NCBI RefSeq assembly: GCF_014206815.1
Contig: NZ_JACHNP010000002.1
Location: 434,001-498,000, forward strand
Reading direction: 5' to 3'
From: Xanthomonas sp. F10
GTDB lineage: Bacteria > Pseudomonadota > Gammaproteobacteria > Xanthomonadales > Xanthomonadaceae
DNA length: 64,000 bases
Shown: positions 62,373 through 64,000 of the stretch, piece after piece
Layout: each line of letters begins with the position of its first letter
Position numbering within the stretch: position 1 is the stretch's first letter
The notes under the pieces: model-generated
Told to the model about the DNA's origin: nothing
Seen by the model: only the letters and a program-made list of their open reading frames with translations
The model's database searches: none
Translations under genes and position numbers: made by a program

Positions 62373-63194
62373 TCAGGATTGTTGCGCGGGTGCCGGCTGC
62401 GGTGGCGTTGCGGCCGCCGGCGTCACCTGCGCGGCGGCCGCGTCGTCGGCGCGGTCGTGCAGGCCCTGCAGGTAGCTGCCCAGCGCCTTGATCTCCTGGT
62501 CGGTCAGCGGCTTGGCCACCTGCGCCATGATCTTGAACAGGGTCGGGTCGCGCTCCTGGGTGGTGCCGGCCTGGTATTCCTGCAGGCGCCGCGCCACGTA
62601 GTCGGCATGCTGGCCGCCCAGGTGCGGGTAGGCCGGGCCCGGGTTGCCGGCGCCGGCCGGGCCGTGGCAGGCCATACACGCGGGGATGCCGCGGCTCGCA
62701 TCGCCGCCGCGATACAGCTGCTGGCCGACCTCGTAGAACTTCATGCCCGCATACGGGCCGTCGGCGATCACCGCGTCGTCGGCGATGCCGGCGCCGGCCT
62801 TCTGCGTGGCGAAGTAGGCGCCGATGTCGCGCATGTCCTGCGCGCTCAGCGGCTGCACGAACGGCACCATCGCCGCGACCGCGCCGCTGGTGCGCTCGCC
62901 GTGGGCGATCAGCGCCATCTGCCGCGCGCTGTAGCGCTCCACTTGGCCGGCGATGCGTGGATACATGGCGATGGCGGGATTGCCGTCCGCGCCATGGCAG
63001 GCGGCGCAGGCCGCGGCCTTGGCCTGGCCGGCCTTGGGGTCGCCCCAGGCGGCCTTGCCGATGTCGCCCTCCAGCGGCGTGGTGCGCACCGGGGCGTTGT
63101 CGGGAATGGGAACCACCGAGGTCTGCGCGAACGCGACCGCGGCGGCGACGGAAACCGCTAGACCGGCAAAGGCAAGAACGCGAGCGTGGCGCAT
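62373..63194 (-). CDS. Di-haem cytochrome c4-type protein
   Basis: A 273-residue periplasmic electron carrier. Signal peptide 1-23 (AFA-Q). Two class I cytochrome c domains each with a haem c site: CAACH (Cys63, Cys66, His67) and CMACH (Cys173, Cys176, His177); likely axial methionines in AAMVPFVQPLSAQDM (first) and LFKIMAQVAKPLTDQEI (second). It transfers electrons to terminal oxidases. A C-terminal 30-residue Ala/Pro/Gln tail is unusual for cytochrome c4. Divergent from engB with 129 bp between starts, a linkage common in gammaproteobacteria. Confidence 0.93.
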   Translation of the reverse strand: MRHARVLAFAGLAVSVAAAVAFAQTSVVPIPDNAPVRTTPLEGDIGKAAWGDPKAGQAKAAACAACHGADGNPAIAMYPRIAGQVERYSARQMALIAHGERTSGAVAAMVPFVQPLSAQDMRDIGAYFATQKAGAGIADDAVIADGPYAGMKFYEVGQQLYRGGDASRGIPACMACHGPAGAGNPGPAYPHLGGQHADYVARRLQEYQAGTTQERDPTLFKIMAQVAKPLTDQEIKALGSYLQGLHDRADDAAAAQVTPAAATPPQPAPAQQS

Positions 63195-63323
63195 TGCTGA
63201 AGCTCCGTATGACCCGACCCCGCGGCTGCCGGGCCGGCGACCGCACTCGCGCGATTATCGGCATGCCGCGGCCTGGCGGTCAACGAAGCCCGCCCGGGGC
63301 CGCGGACGTGCGATCCTAGGCGG

Positions 63324-63947
63324 ATGTCGCTGATCCTCGAACGTGCCCACTATCTGCTTTCCGCCCACAACGCCCGCCAGTTGCCGGACGATGGCGGCTG
63401 GGAAGTGGCATTCGCCGGCCGCTCCAACGCCGGCAAGTCCAGCGCGCTGAACGCGCTGACCCGGCAGAACGCCCTGGCCCGCGTCTCCAAGACGCCGGGC
63501 CGCACTCAGCAACTGGTGTTCTTCGAGGTCCAGCCTGAGCGCTGCCTGGTGGACCTGCCTGGTTACGGCTACGCCAAGGTGCCGCTGGAACTGCAGGCGC
63601 ACTGGCAGAAGTTCATCGACACGTATTTCCGTACCCGCGAGGCGCTGCGCGGGCTGGTGGTGGTGATGGACATCCGCCATCCGCTCAAGGACTACGACCG
63701 GCAGATGCTCGGCTACGCGGTGCAGCGCGGGCTGCCGGCGCATGCGTTGCTGACCAAGGCCGACAAGCTCGGCCGCGGCCAGCAGGCGCAGGCGCTGCAG
63801 CAGGTGCGCAAGGAACTGGCCAGCGCGTTCGGCGACACGGTCAGCGTCCAGGCCTTCTCCGGCGAGACCCGCCAGGGCGTGGACGAAGCGCGCGGCATCG
63901 TCGGCCGCTGGCTGGGGCTGGAGACGGAGCCGCCCGCCGCTGAGTGA
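63324..63947 (+). CDS. engB: Ribosome biogenesis GTPase EngB (YsxC/YihA)
   Basis: A 207-residue essential-type GTPase of the TrmE-Era branch that assists large ribosomal subunit assembly. G1 loop GRSNAGKSS (32-40), switch/G2 TPGRTQQLVFFE, G3 DLPGYGYAKVP, G4 TKADKL and the C-terminal FSGETRQGVDEARGIVGRWLG (SSETK-like G5 position). Length is normal. Preceded by the divergent cytochrome c4 gene; its stop at 63945-63947 is followed by 53 bp with no recognisable gene before the window ends. Confidence 0.97.
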   Translation: MSLILERAHYLLSAHNARQLPDDGGWEVAFAGRSNAGKSSALNALTRQNALARVSKTPGRTQQLVFFEVQPERCLVDLPGYGYAKVPLELQAHWQKFIDTYFRTREALRGLVVVMDIRHPLKDYDRQMLGYAVQRGLPAHALLTKADKLGRGQQAQALQQVRKELASAFGDTVSVQAFSGETRQGVDEARGIVGRWLGLETEPPAAE

Positions 63948-64000
63948 GCGCGGCGGCGCCGGGCTCGGTCTCCTACGCTTGAATCCTGCGAGACGCTTCG

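Overview
The window is chromosomal DNA from a high-GC gammaproteobacterium, almost certainly a Xanthomonadaceae member and most likely a plant-associated Xanthomonas. Pointers are several TonB-dependent receptors of the large Xanthomonas/Caulobacter type, a GlcNAc utilisation locus with the xanthomonad nagQ/nagP/nagR/nagB-II/nagA gene content, a secreted expansin and a GH53 galactanase (plant cell wall), and intergenic repeats typical of xanthomonads (REP-like hairpins, GGGATTC heptamer cassettes, CCCCTCTCCC hairpins). I could not run searches, so the genus is an inference.

Layout. 1-5.4 kb: the 5' part of an lpxR-like lipid A deacylase running off the left edge, then DUF493-lipB-lipA (lipoate synthesis) and the tail-specific protease prc, closed by a clear terminator. 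5.6-9.9 kb: a TauE/SafE exporter divergent from a LysR regulator, a REP array, a secreted EEP-fold hydrolase and a GH53 galactanase. 10.1-14.9 kb: a four-gene, translationally coupled cluster (NadM-Nudix, NadV, a radical SAM protein, and a methyltransferase fused to a nucleotidyltransferase-like domain). This is the best candidate for an undescribed system. 15-22 kb: envelope lipoprotein, glycine-zipper protein, SDR epimerase, a secreted Tgl-like putative transglutaminase, 6-phosphogluconate dehydrogenase, a Gfo/Idh/MocA oxidoreductase and a BON protein. 22-26 kb: a histidine kinase / single-domain receiver / REC-kinase-REC signalling cluster without a DNA-binding output. 26-30 kb: an Anbu proteasome-like protease, folK, a pteridine-reductase-like SDR, MidA and VanZ-like proteins, and the expansin.

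31-49.5 kb is a carbohydrate island. Two divergent TonB-dependent receptors flank an AT-rich control region with palindromes. The right-hand receptor is followed by a Tat-exported GH2, a GH89 alpha-N-acetylglucosaminidase, an HGSNAT-like membrane acetyltransferase, then nagQ, nagP, nagR, nagB-II and nagA. Together they predict uptake of a glycan with terminal alpha-GlcNAc (or GlcN), its trimming in the periplasm, GlcNAc import, and conversion of GlcNAc-6-P to fructose-6-P. No GlcNAc kinase lies in the window. The pairing of GH89 with an HGSNAT-like protein mirrors the last steps of lysosomal heparan sulfate breakdown.

49.6-64 kb: a small conserved protein, a secreted acidic protein built from about thirteen 37-residue repeats that I do not recognise, cca, slt, another TonB-dependent receptor, a second EEP hydrolase, two DsbA-like lipoproteins, a di-haem cytochrome c4 and the GTPase engB. 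No tRNA, rRNA, CRISPR array, prophage or intact insertion sequence was seen.
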